DNA from: Liolophura sinensis
Taxonomy: Eukaryota; Mollusca; Polyplacophora; Chitonida; Chitonidae
Direction of reading: 5' to 3'
Assembly (NCBI RefSeq): GCF_032854445.1
Contig: NC_088302.1
Location: 54,530,046 to 54,594,045, forward strand
Length of the DNA stretch: 64,000 nt
Position numbers and translations under genes: made by a program. The notes below the pieces were generated by a model. The model was not told the origin of the DNA. It saw only the letters and a list, made by a program, of their open reading frames with translations, and ran no database searches. Shown one piece after another: positions 36,401 to 47,594 of this stretch; the stretch's first letter is position 1; every line of letters starts with the position of its first letter.

Positions 36401-39400
36401 TTTCCAACTCTGAATCATATAAAGCCAACAAATACACCAAATAAACCTCCAATGAAATACATAAAACGCCAGATTAATTCCTCAGAAATACAGTTTTCGG
36501 CAACTTTATGTCAAAGGATCATTGCAACATGTTTCTTTACACCAATGTTTGGGGAAATCTGGCAGAACATTATAATATAAATTTAACGTAATGAATATTG
36601 TTCAGACAAAAATGGCAAAGAAACCATACCTTATATGGCCACTTTTCTCAACAGGGCTGTTTCTTTGAATGTCAGAAATCCTATAAAAGCCATCAGGCTT
36701 CCTCGTCACCTTGATGCCTAATCCAAGAATTCCTGAGAGAAGGTCAATCTGGAATGGACCCGTCTCTGACCGCTTGTTAATTTCAGCCAGCTTGAAAGAC
36801 GGAACAGGTGCTGGTTGAATGTTTGCACCAGATAGCCTGTTGATCTTTGACCTGTCCAGACTTACAGTTTTTATCACTGAGGAAGATCCCAAAGAATTCA
36901 ATTTGATTGGTGTGAAACCCCTCGCTGTGAAGGCTTTAATGCTTGGGAGTCTCCTTGAGACAGAATGATCAGCTACAGTTACTGGAGCCAAGGCTGGCGG
37001 CAGAGTAGAACTATTTCTGGAGACTCCGGAGTTGCTCTCTGTAGAAGTTATGAGATTTTCTTCTTTTGGAGACTCTCGTAATGATTCCTCAATGTTTTTC
37101 GGCTTTAAAGGCTCAGGTCTAACCTCATCTGATTTTTCCCCAGTAATTCCATCAGATGTGGACAACGATGGAGTGTCAGTGTTTGTTTCTGCTGGTGATT
37201 TCTCAGTTTTAACATCTACTGATTTTACCACAACCGGGATTATTTTGATATCAGATGAAAGAGCATGCGCCTCTATACCTCTGTCATTAAGACTAGGTGT
37301 TTCTCGGGCTTGCTCCATAGGCTTTGTCACAGGAACAATCGTATCCTCCTTTATCACAACTGCTGGTTCGGTTATTTCTAATTTCGTTGTGAAGTGTTTA
37401 TCAGCAGATTCAAGTTGGGTAACAAGTTGGTCCACAAATGGCTGACTGTTGACTTTTTCTGCCTTCTCAATTTCTGTGTTTTTCGTGTCTGGGCTACGTC
37501 TGGAAGCTTTAACCGGTAAAATATTTTCGAGATGGCCCTGATTCTTCATACCATTGGTTTGATTGTTTGCAAGATTAGGGGTCTCGGAAGATTCTTGTTG
37601 ACTTGAGATCAATGAGGTAGATGATGGATTGAACGATTGTGGAGAAACAAAACTGTTGGCAGATTCATGGTGTCCATTTAAGGCCACAGAACTGTCATCA
37701 GGTTTGACCAATTCACTTGATGCACTTATATCAATCATTACATCACATACATTAGTTGTCTGAACATCATCATCTTCCACTTCATTGAGAAACATTTCAT
37801 CAACTGGTGGTGAAGCAGATTCTCTAGGCACTGCCAATGGCACAATGTTATCCTCCTGCACAAGAACACCTGTTTGTTCAGCTGAATTAACAACACGAGA
37901 TTGTCCATTACCTTCTAAATGTTGGACCAGAGAATCCACTAACTTGGGAAATACTTCATCTTTTGGTTGGCCACTAACTGTCATATCTGCAGCAATTGAA
38001 TCAGTAGCATCAGGCCGCCTGGGAACTTTTACTGGGACAATGACATCTGGATCATCCCGCCTGGACTTACGGCTTTTATTTGTCTGGTCCTTATTAGAAA
38101 CCTCCATATCAGAGCGTTTACTGTGAGAAGGTTCTGGACGATTAAACATTAAATTACTATTTCTTAGCTGTGCTTTATCATCAATTGCATCTCCCTTATT
38201 TGATCGTTCACCTACATTATCATTTACTCCACTTGTTGGTGTCACCAATTCTTCATCAACAGTTAAAGTTAAGTCCGTGGAACTCTGGTTATCTTTTGTC
38301 TCATTCTCCTCCGCTACCACAGAACCAGATTCTCTTAAGGCTTGTACAGGAATGATGCTTTCCTCCTCTGCAGCTGCTGTACCCGTTTGTATTTGGCCTG
38401 ATTTCAGGAACTCGTCATTTTTCTCTTTCTCATCCAAATTTTGTACCAATGAATCCACTAAGTTAGGCATGGCTTCCTTTTTAAGTAGTTCATGTTCCAT
38501 GTCATCCACTTTTGAACTTACAGGAGGTGACCGTCTTGGGGCTTTCACTGGAATGATCACCTCCGAGTTCCTTTCATTTTCCTGTTTGCTCGGAACAGAG
38601 AATTTGGCAGCATCTTCAGAATCATATTTTTGTGTTTGCTCAATGAAAGCTGAAACTTGCACAACTGATACATTTTGTTCAGCTGACCCATGATTAGCAC
38701 ATGTCTGCTGCAGTGTAGGAGACATTTCTGCTTTTAGCTCCTTTGCTTTGTCTGACGGTATTATCAACTCTTCCTGTACAGAAACACTCATGGTTTCTTC
38801 CTCTTGCTTCAGCGATGCTTTCCCATCATCTGCATTGCAAACTTCTACTAAGCTGTCCACTAATTCAGGTAAAACTGTTTTATCAGGTAAAGATCTTGGT
38901 GGAATTTGCACATCAGAGGCCCCTTCCAAGTTGATTACAATGTCTCTTGGAGCATGGATAGGTGTTATGTAATCTTCCACGCAGCTGGCAGGTTCACTGT
39001 CTTCCAATGAAACACCTTCTCTCTGCTGACTCTGCTGAGCTGTAACCATGTGTTCTTCCACAATGCATGGCTCACAGGGTAATGGCGACTCCCTGTCATT
39101 CACAGATTCACCAGTATACAAAGAAACAGCCTCTCCGTCAAGATTTGCTTGGAAATTCTGGTCCGGTGCACAAGTCTCTGACTCTGTCACAGACAAGGTG
39201 ATGATTTCCTCATTACTTGGGGCATGATCAAGACATGAGTGTTTCACATCATCTGGGTGAGATGAAGTGGAATCTGTTTTCATATCCTGAGGCTCAGATT
39301 CATCTTTCATAACATCTTTGTTGCTATCCTCAACTTCTTCATAGGCACTACCAGTTCTGTGGATAACAGTGGATCCCGAGTGGCTTGAGAATGTCGACAG

Positions 39401-42400
39401 GGATTCCTCCTCATCTCCGTCTGTAGCACCTACCACTCTTCCACTGAGGATTTGCTCTACCTCAGATTCTGTATTAGCACCCGAAAGATCTCCTAAATCT
39501 GAACCTTGTTTATAACCAGAAGTGTTTTCTTGTGGGGGTTGATAAAACAGTCTTTCATGCGCTACAGCAGGTGTTTGTATTCTTTCAAAATCCAACAGGT
39601 TTTCAGAAGCAGATGATTCAGAAAATAAACCAGAGTCCCCTTCAGAAGGGCTGGTCTGATGATTGATTCCCTGAGTCTTTTCTAACAAGTCATCAATATT
39701 TGTCACTGGCACATCATTATCAGCTTCAGTGATAAATTCCGTTTCACAAAAGGCACTTTCCCAAATATCTCCATGTCCATTCTGGTTCGACATTTCACCA
39801 GATGCATGATGGGACATATCTGCAAACTCTGCAGGGGGAGGTAACTGTGAATTTGACATACTCACAGACTGTTTGGTTCCCTGAGGCTCTATGTTCACCA
39901 AATCATCGCAAAAGTCTAATAGCGGGCCATTGTCATTTGAACTTACTGCTGTTTGAGAGGTAATCCTGACGGAAGACTGATCTACTGTTTGTGCATTAGA
40001 CTGATCTGCTGTTTGTGCATTACTCTTCACATTGTTCAAAGAATCTAACCAGTCCAAATCTGAAGGCTGCACAATCACAGCAGCATCATGGCGCTCAATT
40101 TTCTCAGCTGATGAATCAGTCATTTTCAAAGATTCAGGTAATCCATGTGTATAAAAAGGATGAACCTCTCTTTTTGATGTTGGCGTTTCAGATCCAACAG
40201 ACGTGGTTGAAATGGGTGTCAAATGTGAGCCTAAAGTCGGTTCAGCGTAAGCTATTTTGAATTGCCTGTGGCTAAACACCTCATTAAGTTCTGGCTGGTG
40301 GTAGTTCTCTAAATTGTTCACTGATAGCTCTGCAGACCGATCACTACTCTCCTCCTCGGAATTGGTTAAGCTGCCTTCTGTGTCAGAATCAGTGGTGTCT
40401 GAGGTACTGTCCAACCCTGATGAATACCATGAGACGTCTTTCCTCCTGCTTGTGTTCACACTAATCCGCAGCCGCTGTCCGCTGTTGGCAGGCCTCAGAA
40501 GGGTAAATGTCACGTTTTCATTCGGCTGCTTCAGAATAGACATACATTCTGACTGGACAAGGTTCTGGAGGGAAGTGTTGTTATAGGAAAGCAGACGATC
40601 TCCAACACACAAGTGACAGTTTTTAGCACAGGGTCCACTTCCCAAGAGACGTTTTATCTGGAAACAGAAGAGATCATATTATGCCTCCATTAAGATTCCC
40701 ACAATACATCAAGATCATATCTGAATAACATCAAAATGATATCTGAATAACATCAAGATGATATCTGAATAACATCAAGATCATATCTGAATAACATCAA
40801 GATCATATCTGAATAACATCAAGATCATATCTGAATTACATCAAGATCATATCTGAATAACATCAAGATCATATCTGAATAACATCAAGATCATATCTGA
40901 ATAACATCAAGATCATATCTGAATAACATCAAGATCATATCTGAATAACATCAAGATCATATCTGAATAACATCAAGATCATATCTGAATAACATCAAGA
41001 TCATATCTGAATAACACAAACTTTTCAGAGAAGAGATCATATGTTTACTAATTTCCACACTGTTTAACATCATATGGCAGGTGGAAGAAACCCGAGGGCT
41101 GGGGTAGGTTCCTCACGCAATGTACAGTTTAGACACACCGTATTGGTGGAAGTCGAGTGATTTTCAAAGAATGTTAGACTACACAAATGGTCACACATCG
41201 TGGATAAATTGTTGTGACCAAAGCCCCTAATCTGTGAGACAGGGGGAATCTCTGAAATTCCTGTCTAAGGTTACTTTTGAACCAGCATCTGATGTGTACT
41301 AGCATTTTTCATACAAAAGTAATCAGTCTAACAATATATTCATTTAGGATTCTAAAACTAAATGTCTGTGAGTAGTTTCAAACTTTCAGTCATGTTCATT
41401 GAAATTGTAAACAGGTGTCAGCATTCACACTTCAAACTGCACCATATGTTCGCAAGTTTTCTCCTAACTATAGCACCTGTGAAAATTGCCCAATGAGCAA
41501 TGGATAGGGTTCCAACTAAGTCAAGGTACATGTAGACCACACGAAGAACTTGTTCTTAGTGCTGTGATCTACATGAGTCCACAACATACACACCTGAGTT
41601 CTTAAACAGACACCTAACAAAGCAACAGGAGAATAAGGTATGGAAAGCGAATGGAGAAAACTGTGATATAATTATAAACTTAGTCAAGCAAGGAACCAGT
41701 CAGGGCGTGTTTAATTAACAGCTTTCTGAACATTTATCCACACAAGTCCATGTAAAGCAATACATATACCTCTCTCCCATTTTAATGCCACAAGGCCATT
41801 TCCTAAAGAAAACATGCCACTATCTGATTAGCTCAGAATGCCTTTTTCCTTGAGTGCACACTTCTGTGAGCGACCGCATTGGTGAGAGGCTCCTGGGTCT
41901 TTACGCTGTGCTAGCGCGCTAGCCAACTGAGCCACGGAGGCCCCCAGATTTAAAATAAAGTACAAGTATATTTAACCATGTCAGTCACTTCACTTCATGT
42001 GTGTAAATACTCCTCTGTACTAGTCCTGTGCTCATGGAACATATCACATATGTCAGCTACATGTACACAGAAAGCTAATCATTTCAATGAGGACACATGT
42101 ATATAAATTACACAGTCTAATTAATCACTTGGTTTATCAAGTTAATTACCACACCAGAAATTTCCTTACATTTTTTTATTGTTTAAATTCTTGCACATGT
42201 TTCAATGGAAAAACAGGCCTTAATTCTGAATAACTAATTAAATCTTGTTTTTGTGATGAATTGGAATTTGTTTTTGAACTTTTAATTACGTCTCAGAAAA
42301 CACAAAACTGCACAACTGCAAAACCTGTATTCTCCATACAGCAGGCTACACACTTGATGATAACACCTAATGGTGTAGTTTTGTATTATGTATAATTAAT

Positions 42401-45301
42401 TAATCTACAGTTGTCAAGAAAGTCACATATCCTGCTTGAGGATATTTCTATCTTTCACCCGTTGTACATCTGAATTTATTTTCATATTTCACTTTTGCTC
42501 ACAAAATGATTGTCTTGAATCAGACATAGTTTATCTACATGTTTATACAACATTCTCTGTACATTCTTAATACATTGTACAGCAATATTTCAATATACAT
42601 CTCCTCAAGTCTGTGTATAATCACTCACTGATCAGGCTTGTCATATTGTAAACACTTCAGTCACTCACTGATCAGGCTTGTCATATTGTAAACACTGCAG
42701 TCACTCACTGATCAGGCTAGTCATACTGTAAACACTGCAATCACTCACTGATCAGGCTTGTCATATTGTAAACACTGCAATCACTCACCGATCAGGCTTG
42801 TCATATTGTAAACACTGCAATCATTCACCGATCAGGCTTGTCATATTGTAAACACTGCAATCATTCACTGACCGGGCTCGTCATATTGTAAACACTGCAG
42901 TCACTCACCGATCAGGCTTGTCATATTGTAAACACTGCAGTCACTCACTGATCAGGCTAGTCATACTGTAAACACTGCAATCACTCACTGATCAGGCTTG
43001 TCATTGTAAACACTGCAATCATTCACCGATCAGGCTTGTCATATTGTAAACACTGCAGTCACTCACTGATCAGGCTAGTCATACTGTAAACACTGCAATC
43101 ACTCACTGATCAGGCTAGTCATACTGTAAACACTGCAATCACTCACTGATCGGGCTTGTCATATTGTAAACACTGCAGTCACTCACTGATCAGGCTTGTC
43201 ATATTGTAAACACTGCAATCACTCACTGATCAGGCTTGTCATATTGTAAACACTGCAATCATTCACTGATCAGGCTTGTCATATTGTAAACACTGCAATC
43301 ACTCACTGATCAGGCTTGTCATATTGTAAACACTGCAGTCACTCACCGATCAGGCTTGTCATATTGTAAACACTGCAATCATTCACTGATCAGGCTAGTC
43401 ATATTGTAAACACTGCAATCACTCACTGATCAGGCTAGTCATACTGTAAACACTGCAATTACTCACTGATCAGGCTTGTCATATTGTAAACACTGCAATC
43501 ATTCAATGATTAGGCTGGGTAATACTGTCACCACTGCAATCATTCAATGATCAGGCTGGGTAATACTGTCACCACTGCAATCATTCAATGATCAGGCTGG
43601 GTAATACTGTCACCACTGCAATCATTCACTAATCAGGCTGGGTAATACTGTCACCACTGCAATCATTCACTGATCAGGCTGGGTAATACTGTCACCACTG
43701 CAATCATTCAATGATCAGGCTGGGTAATACTGTCACCACTGCAATCATTCAATGATCAGGCTGGGTAATACTGTAAACACTGCAATCATTCAATGATCAG
43801 GCTGGCTAATACTGTGACCACTGCAATCATTCAATGATCAGGCTGGGTAATACTGTCACCACTGCAATCATTCAATGATCAGGCTGGGTAATACTGTCAC
43901 CACTGCAATCATTCAATGATCAGGCTGGGTAATACTGTCACCACTGCAATCATTCAATGATCAGGCTGGGTAATACTGTGACCACTGCAATCATTCAATG
44001 ATCAGGCTGGGTAATACTGTCACCACTGCAATCATTCAATGATCAGGCTGGGTAATACTGTCACCACTGCAATCATTCAATGATCAGGCTGGGTAATACT
44101 GTCACCACTGCAATCATTCAATGATCAGGCTGGGTAATACTGTCACCACTGCAATCATTCAATGATCAGGCTGGGTAATACTGTGACCACTGCAATCATT
44201 CAATGATCAGGCTGGTTAATACTGTCACCACTGCAATCATTCAATGATCAGGCTGGGTAATACTGTGACCACTGCAATCATTCACCAATAATGTCTGCAT
44301 GTATACATGTGATCAATGCATTAAATAAAATGCTAAAAAAAAGACCCAAAAATTAGTAAGTTAATTAAGAGAACTATGCAGCATGTGGAATGTACATTCC
44401 TACCCAGACTGGAGGAACCTGTATTATTGTACATAATGCTTTTCATTTCCTGACAGATGATGTGACTATATATGGAAGCCCATGCTCCAAACACAGTACA
44501 CTATATGAGCTTTCAAAAAACAATGTCACTATCATGAAACATTAATGAGGAATACAATAAAGGGCTAATATTTATGCCACATATATCTTCTCAAGTATTC
44601 CCACAATTCATGTTGTGGTATGTCCTACTGGTACATGCCTGAAATGTCTCCCCTGAAGAGCTATATGATAATTACCTCACTGAAAGTCTTGACCCGCATA
44701 AGACTTTTAGCCAAGCTTATTCCAGAACAATGTACAACTGTGCAGACTCAGGTAGCTATTCTTACTTTAATCGCTCCTCACCCCCTGCCCTCATCACTCA
44801 TGAGGTCACATCAAGAGAGCTAAGGGATTTGCTTGGGGGTACAAGAACATACTTTATATAGATCCTGCAATAACAGGCCAAGTTATAAAAACACATGTAC
44901 ACGTCCATGCATGTATGTTGCTGAAATCAACTCAAGTCTGATACTCGATAGTGTAAAAGCACAAGAGGGAATCTTGAAAATTCGCCATTCACCATACTGC
45001 TACAAATAAATTAAATTAAATCGTATGCTCGTCAACACCTTAAAACCATCATTAAAATAATGAACTCAAATTCGGAGCTTTGCAGCCTGGAAAAGATTTG
45101 AGTGCTCGCATGGAGATGTCAGGGGTTATCAACAGTTTGCATTATATCTCTAACAAAAATGCCTGGTGTCTAGACTTTCCTTTTATCTAAATCGACATCA
45201 CAAATGAAATCATACCCTTGTATATATCTGTATATCTGTACAGAACTGAGCCAGATGCTAAAGGCTCTCCATCTGATTTGTCCACATCCATCAGGGATTG
45301 C
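30261..45301 (-). CDS. Multi-PDZ scaffold protein, pro-IL-16/PDZD2-like (partial at 5' end)
   Basis: Joined exons: 45216-45301, 44676-44737, 36630-40657, 35957-36105, 31722-35566, 31112-31517, 30732-30929, 30261-30412. All GT/AG borders and phases agree, giving 2974 residues to a TAG. Four PDZ domains are visible: one near the start ([32 protein letters not shown]), one after the first long tail ([19 protein letters not shown]), and a C-terminal pair ([52 protein letters not shown]). The last pair matches the final PDZ tandem of human pro-interleukin-16 and PDZD2, including the YEAWN and IIRR ending. Family members bind C-terminal peptides and organise membrane or cytoskeletal partners; in vertebrates the last PDZ is released as a cytokine. 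The long linkers are Ser/Pro/Glu-rich with SH3-ligand-like PPPVMPR and APKPKRK motifs. The first exon was not identified. Confidence 0.85.
30732..30929 (-). CDS. PDZ gene, exon with first half of PDZ4
   Basis: Encodes [16 protein letters not shown] through [20 protein letters not shown] and [10 protein letters not shown], then donor AAAG|GTACCA. Two AGs lie 4 bp apart at the acceptor (CCCAG|GAAG|ACGAC). Only the second (exon from 30929) keeps the frame from the previous exon; the first would shift it. Confidence 0.85.
31112..31517 (-). CDS. PDZ gene, exon with second half of PDZ3 and linker
   Basis: Acceptor CCAATACAG|ATTTCTG, donor CTGCAG|GTAATA. Encodes [40 protein letters not shown] and [16 protein letters not shown], then a basic, Ser/Pro-rich linker with repeated SPEK/SPER and the sequence LVSTDLPRR. 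Confidence 0.9.
31722..35566 (-). CDS. PDZ gene, 3.85-kb exon: disordered linker and start of PDZ3
   Basis: Acceptor TTTTTTCTCTAG|AGTCATCC (phase 1), donor ATTTTG|GTAAGT (phase 0). It encodes about 1280 residues. Early part: [11 protein letters not shown] and [12 protein letters not shown] (SH3/EVH1-ligand-like), and [13 protein letters not shown]. Middle: an exact [10 protein letters not shown] duplication. Later: a [20 protein letters not shown] proline block and five repeats of about 30 residues (32440-31965). The end starts PDZ3 ([17 protein letters not shown]), preceded by [12 protein letters not shown], which parallels the EELKKL helix before the equivalent PDZ in pro-IL-16. Confidence 0.92.
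31965..32440 (-). repeat. Five 29-30-residue repeats within the 3.85-kb exon
   Basis: Each repeat has the form (T/A)xxVxxSxDISxxPxxxQxNGHxVQxSQ. Examples are [43 protein letters not shown] and [13 protein letters not shown]. They arose by in-frame tandem duplication of about 90 bp and are well diverged. Confidence 0.8.
34340..34425 (-). repeat. Tandem 42-bp-scale in-frame duplication
   Basis: [13 protein letters not shown] is followed by [13 protein letters not shown]. At DNA level CTCCACGCTATGAGGTCGAG and TCGTCAATTTTA occur twice with almost no change, so the duplication is recent. Confidence 0.9.
35957..36105 (-). CDS. PDZ gene, exon with second half of PDZ2
   Basis: Acceptor TTGTTTACAG|GGTTGGGG (phase 2), donor ACAAG|GTAATA (phase 1). 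Encodes [20 protein letters not shown] and [18 protein letters not shown] plus a charged PVEKEKTEQ tail. Confidence 0.92.
36630..40657 (-). CDS. PDZ gene, 4.03-kb exon: end of PDZ1, long acidic linker, start of PDZ2
   Basis: Acceptor CTTCTGTTTCCAG|ATAAAACG (phase 0), donor ATAAG|GTATGG (phase 2). Begins [20 protein letters not shown] and [14 protein letters not shown], the second half of PDZ1. About 1200 Ser/Glu/Asp-rich residues follow, including an [17 protein letters not shown] acidic block and four copies of a composite repeat ([11 protein letters not shown], then LVDSLVQ, then EExIVP). The end ([37 protein letters not shown]) begins PDZ2. Confidence 0.93.
37300..38985 (-). repeat. Four LVDSLV/PVKAPRR modules in the 4.03-kb exon
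   Basis: Modules of about 110-190 residues each contain a basic strand ([31 protein letters not shown] or [11 protein letters not shown]), an amphipathic [11 protein letters not shown] / [13 protein letters not shown] / [13 protein letters not shown] / [12 protein letters not shown] segment, and a closing LIIPSD / [11 protein letters not shown] / [11 protein letters not shown] / [10 protein letters not shown] segment. Read by eye; the modules are diverged but their order is kept. Confidence 0.75.
40685..41015. repeat. 22-bp intronic minisatellite (about 15 units)
   Basis: ATCAAGATCATATCTGAATA plus AC, nearly identical units. It starts within 30 bp of the 3' splice site of the 4.03-kb exon. 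Confidence 0.97.
41866..41945 (-). mobile_element. SINE head fragment in intron
   Basis: Reverse complement of the tRNA-like head only: CGACCGCATTGGTGAGAGGC, TCCTGGGTCTTTACGCTGTG, AACTGAGCCACGGAGGCCCC. Body and tail are absent. Confidence 0.85.
41946..42620. other. Intron sequence
   Basis: AT-rich, no exon or repeat recognised. Confidence 0.35.
42621..43497. repeat. 40-bp intronic satellite, subfamily 1 (about 22 units)
   Basis: TCACTCACTGATCAGGCTTG followed by TCATATTGTAAACACTGCAA. Confidence 0.97.
43498..44285. repeat. 41-bp intronic satellite, subfamily 2 (about 19 units)
   Basis: TCATTCAATGATCAGGCTGG followed by GTAATACTGTCACCACTGCA and A. Related to the adjoining 40-bp array but with its own fixed differences. 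Confidence 0.97.
44676..44737 (-). CDS. PDZ gene, 62-bp exon with first strands of PDZ1
   Basis: Acceptor TCTGCACAG|TTGTACAT (phase 1), donor AGTGAG|GTAATT (phase 0). Encodes [20 protein letters not shown], supplying the carboxylate-binding loop and second strand that the 4.03-kb exon lacks. Phases join exactly on both sides. Found by looking for the missing half-domain, so some selection bias exists. Confidence 0.7.
45216..45301 (-). CDS. PDZ gene, 86-bp exon upstream of PDZ1
   Basis: Acceptor GTTGTCTCTCATAG|GCAATC (phase 2), donor ACAAGG|GTATGA (phase 1). Encodes [20 protein letters not shown] and YRYTDIYK, running into [10 protein letters not shown] of the next exon as the first PDZ strand. 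Confidence 0.6.
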
Positions 45302-46079
45302 CTATGAGAGACAACGCGCCATTAGCATCAACATGCCTATCTGCAATTAACACACTGGACATGCTGCTACAATACATTGGCCTAATGTACACTCCTTGTT
45401 CGGTGGTCCAGATTTTTCAGGGCTTTTTTCTGTTATTGTTGCGGTACTTCATAACCTCTATATAGAACTTGCAAAAATCTGACATACAGCCACATTCTCG
45501 TACCAAAGGTTCTTATGTGAAATAGCACAAAGGCGAGTATTGTCACAGCACTTGTAAAACACGCCATGAGCACGCATAAGATATACAAGCTACACGACAT
45601 GCACACTGGCCTTTTCACATCTGTGCGAAGTGAATCCCTGTCACTGTTGTTACACAACATGTCAGATGTGCATGCCCCAGATACCACATACCACAGTGGA
45701 GGTGCACCTTCATGTATAAATGTTGACATATAAACACAGATCATGGCCATTCAAGGTGTGGGACTGACAAAACAAACAAGAGTTTAATACCTAAACTCAC
45801 TAATCCTTCATTAAGCTTTTCATGGCCCTATTCCATGGAAGGTGAAAACCATCAGTGGTTGTCTACAAAATCACACGTGACCACATGCAGAAAAACGGAA
45901 CCTTGGAGGGCTACATTTTCTATACTGTGATAACCCATAAGACAACTTCCTAGCGGCGAGTATTTCAGATTTCATCATATGTAGGTGACTAAAGTTTACT
46001 TTGAAAAACAACTCCATTTGCAATTAGCATGCAGTTGCTATTCCTTACAAACCATTCCTGTAGGGGCTACAATACATGT

Positions 46080-46715
46080 TATGTTCAGGTAGGCGAATGG
46101 ACACAAACCTTACCAGCAAGGGTTACAATACCTGTGACATTCAGGTAGGTGACTGGACACAAAGCTTACCCGTAAGGGTCACCATACATGTGACATTCAG
46201 GTAGGTGAGTGGACATAAACCTTACCTTGTACAGGTTACCATACCTATGAAATTCAGGTAGGTGAATGGACACAGAGCTTACCCGTAAGGGTTACAATAC
46301 CTGTGACATTCAGGTAGGTGAATGGACACAAACCTTATCTTGTAAGGGTTACCATACCTGTGACATTCAGATAGCTGAATGGACACAAAGCTTACTCATA
46401 AGGGTTACAATACCTGTGACTTTCAGGTAGGTGAATGGACACAAACCTTACCTGCAAGAGTTACAATACCTGTGACATTCGGGTAGGTGAATAAACACAA
46501 ACCTTACCCGTAAGGCTTACCATACCTGTGACGTTCAGGTGGGTGAATGGACACAAACCTTACCTGTAAGGGTTACCATACTCATGGCGTTCAGGTAGGT
46601 GAATGGACACAAACCTTACCTGTAAGGGTTACCATACTTGTGGCGTTCAGGTAGGTGAATGGACACAAACCTTACCTGTAAGAGTTACCAACCCTGTGAT
46701 GTTCAGGTAGGTAGA
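46080..46715. repeat. 56-bp minisatellite with splice-site-like core (about 11 units)
   Basis: GGTTACAATACCTGTGACAT, TCAGGTAGGTGAATGGACAC, AAACCTTACCTGTAAG. Each unit contains CAGGTAGGTG on the plus strand and TTACAGGTAAGG on the minus strand. Confidence 0.95.
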
Positions 46716-47439
46716 GAGACATCTGGAGATCTGACATAACTAATCCCCATTTCATGACCTACAGCACATTCATGTGTAATAAGGCCTGGACAAGATGTCA
46801 GCCTTTGTCAGATGACCTGCGGCCCACACCCAGGGAAATCACAGCACAATGGGGGTGTCTATATTAGGCTTACCAGTAACAGGACTGTGTCTGCATGACA
46901 TTAGCCAGAGCGACCCTTTTATATTACAGATGCTAGGTCTGCTTTCAGATGGCACACTTGTGTGTGATACCTGTACAGGTACGCCGAGGCGGAATTCACA
47001 ACGTCCCACTTAAGGCTGTCTAGTCCTTTCTGTTACAGTATTTTCATGGAAACACCTTACAAGCCTTATAACCCAGCAATGCTCAGGTGTTTATGTATTT
47101 TATCCATGGGGATTTTTACCCATCAGCTCTAAGCATGATCTACTGACATTCTGTGTCTTGCTGATACAATTTCACTGAGACAAATTACCTGATGTGCGTC
47201 TGTGTGTGATCGCAGCCAAAATACACACACTCTATAAAAATCCTAGACAAAGCAATGCAAATCAACGTGCAAATCTATTTCTGACAAAAACAAAGGACCC
47301 AGTCATGTCCCTATTGAGCATAATAAAACAGCATAATACCTGTGTACACATGTACAGAATTGTATTCTGAGGGCATGTAAAAACTTACAGACTGTTTAAA
47401 GCTTGAGCAATTCTAGTAACTCCATAATTCTTGCATTAC

Positions 47440-47594
47440 CCCTCAACCTGACATGCGCTGATCATCTTTAAATCTGCAGTATTGATCAGGTACACAGTTA
47501 ATCTCCAAGCCTTCCCAGAAGTGTTCACCTCAAGCCATACCACCCTCACTCTGCCAGCACTGATTGCAGCAGCTAGATTTATACATGACCTGCT
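47440..47594 (-). CDS. Candidate exon upstream in the PDZ gene
   Basis: Acceptor CTCTTGCATCAG|AGCAGG (phase 0), donor TTGAGGG|GTAATG (phase 2), which fits the phase-2 acceptor at 45301. Encodes SRSCINLAAAISAGRVRVVW, LEVNTSGKAWRLTVYLINT and ADLKMISACQVEG. No family recognised; the open frame could be chance. Confidence 0.3.
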
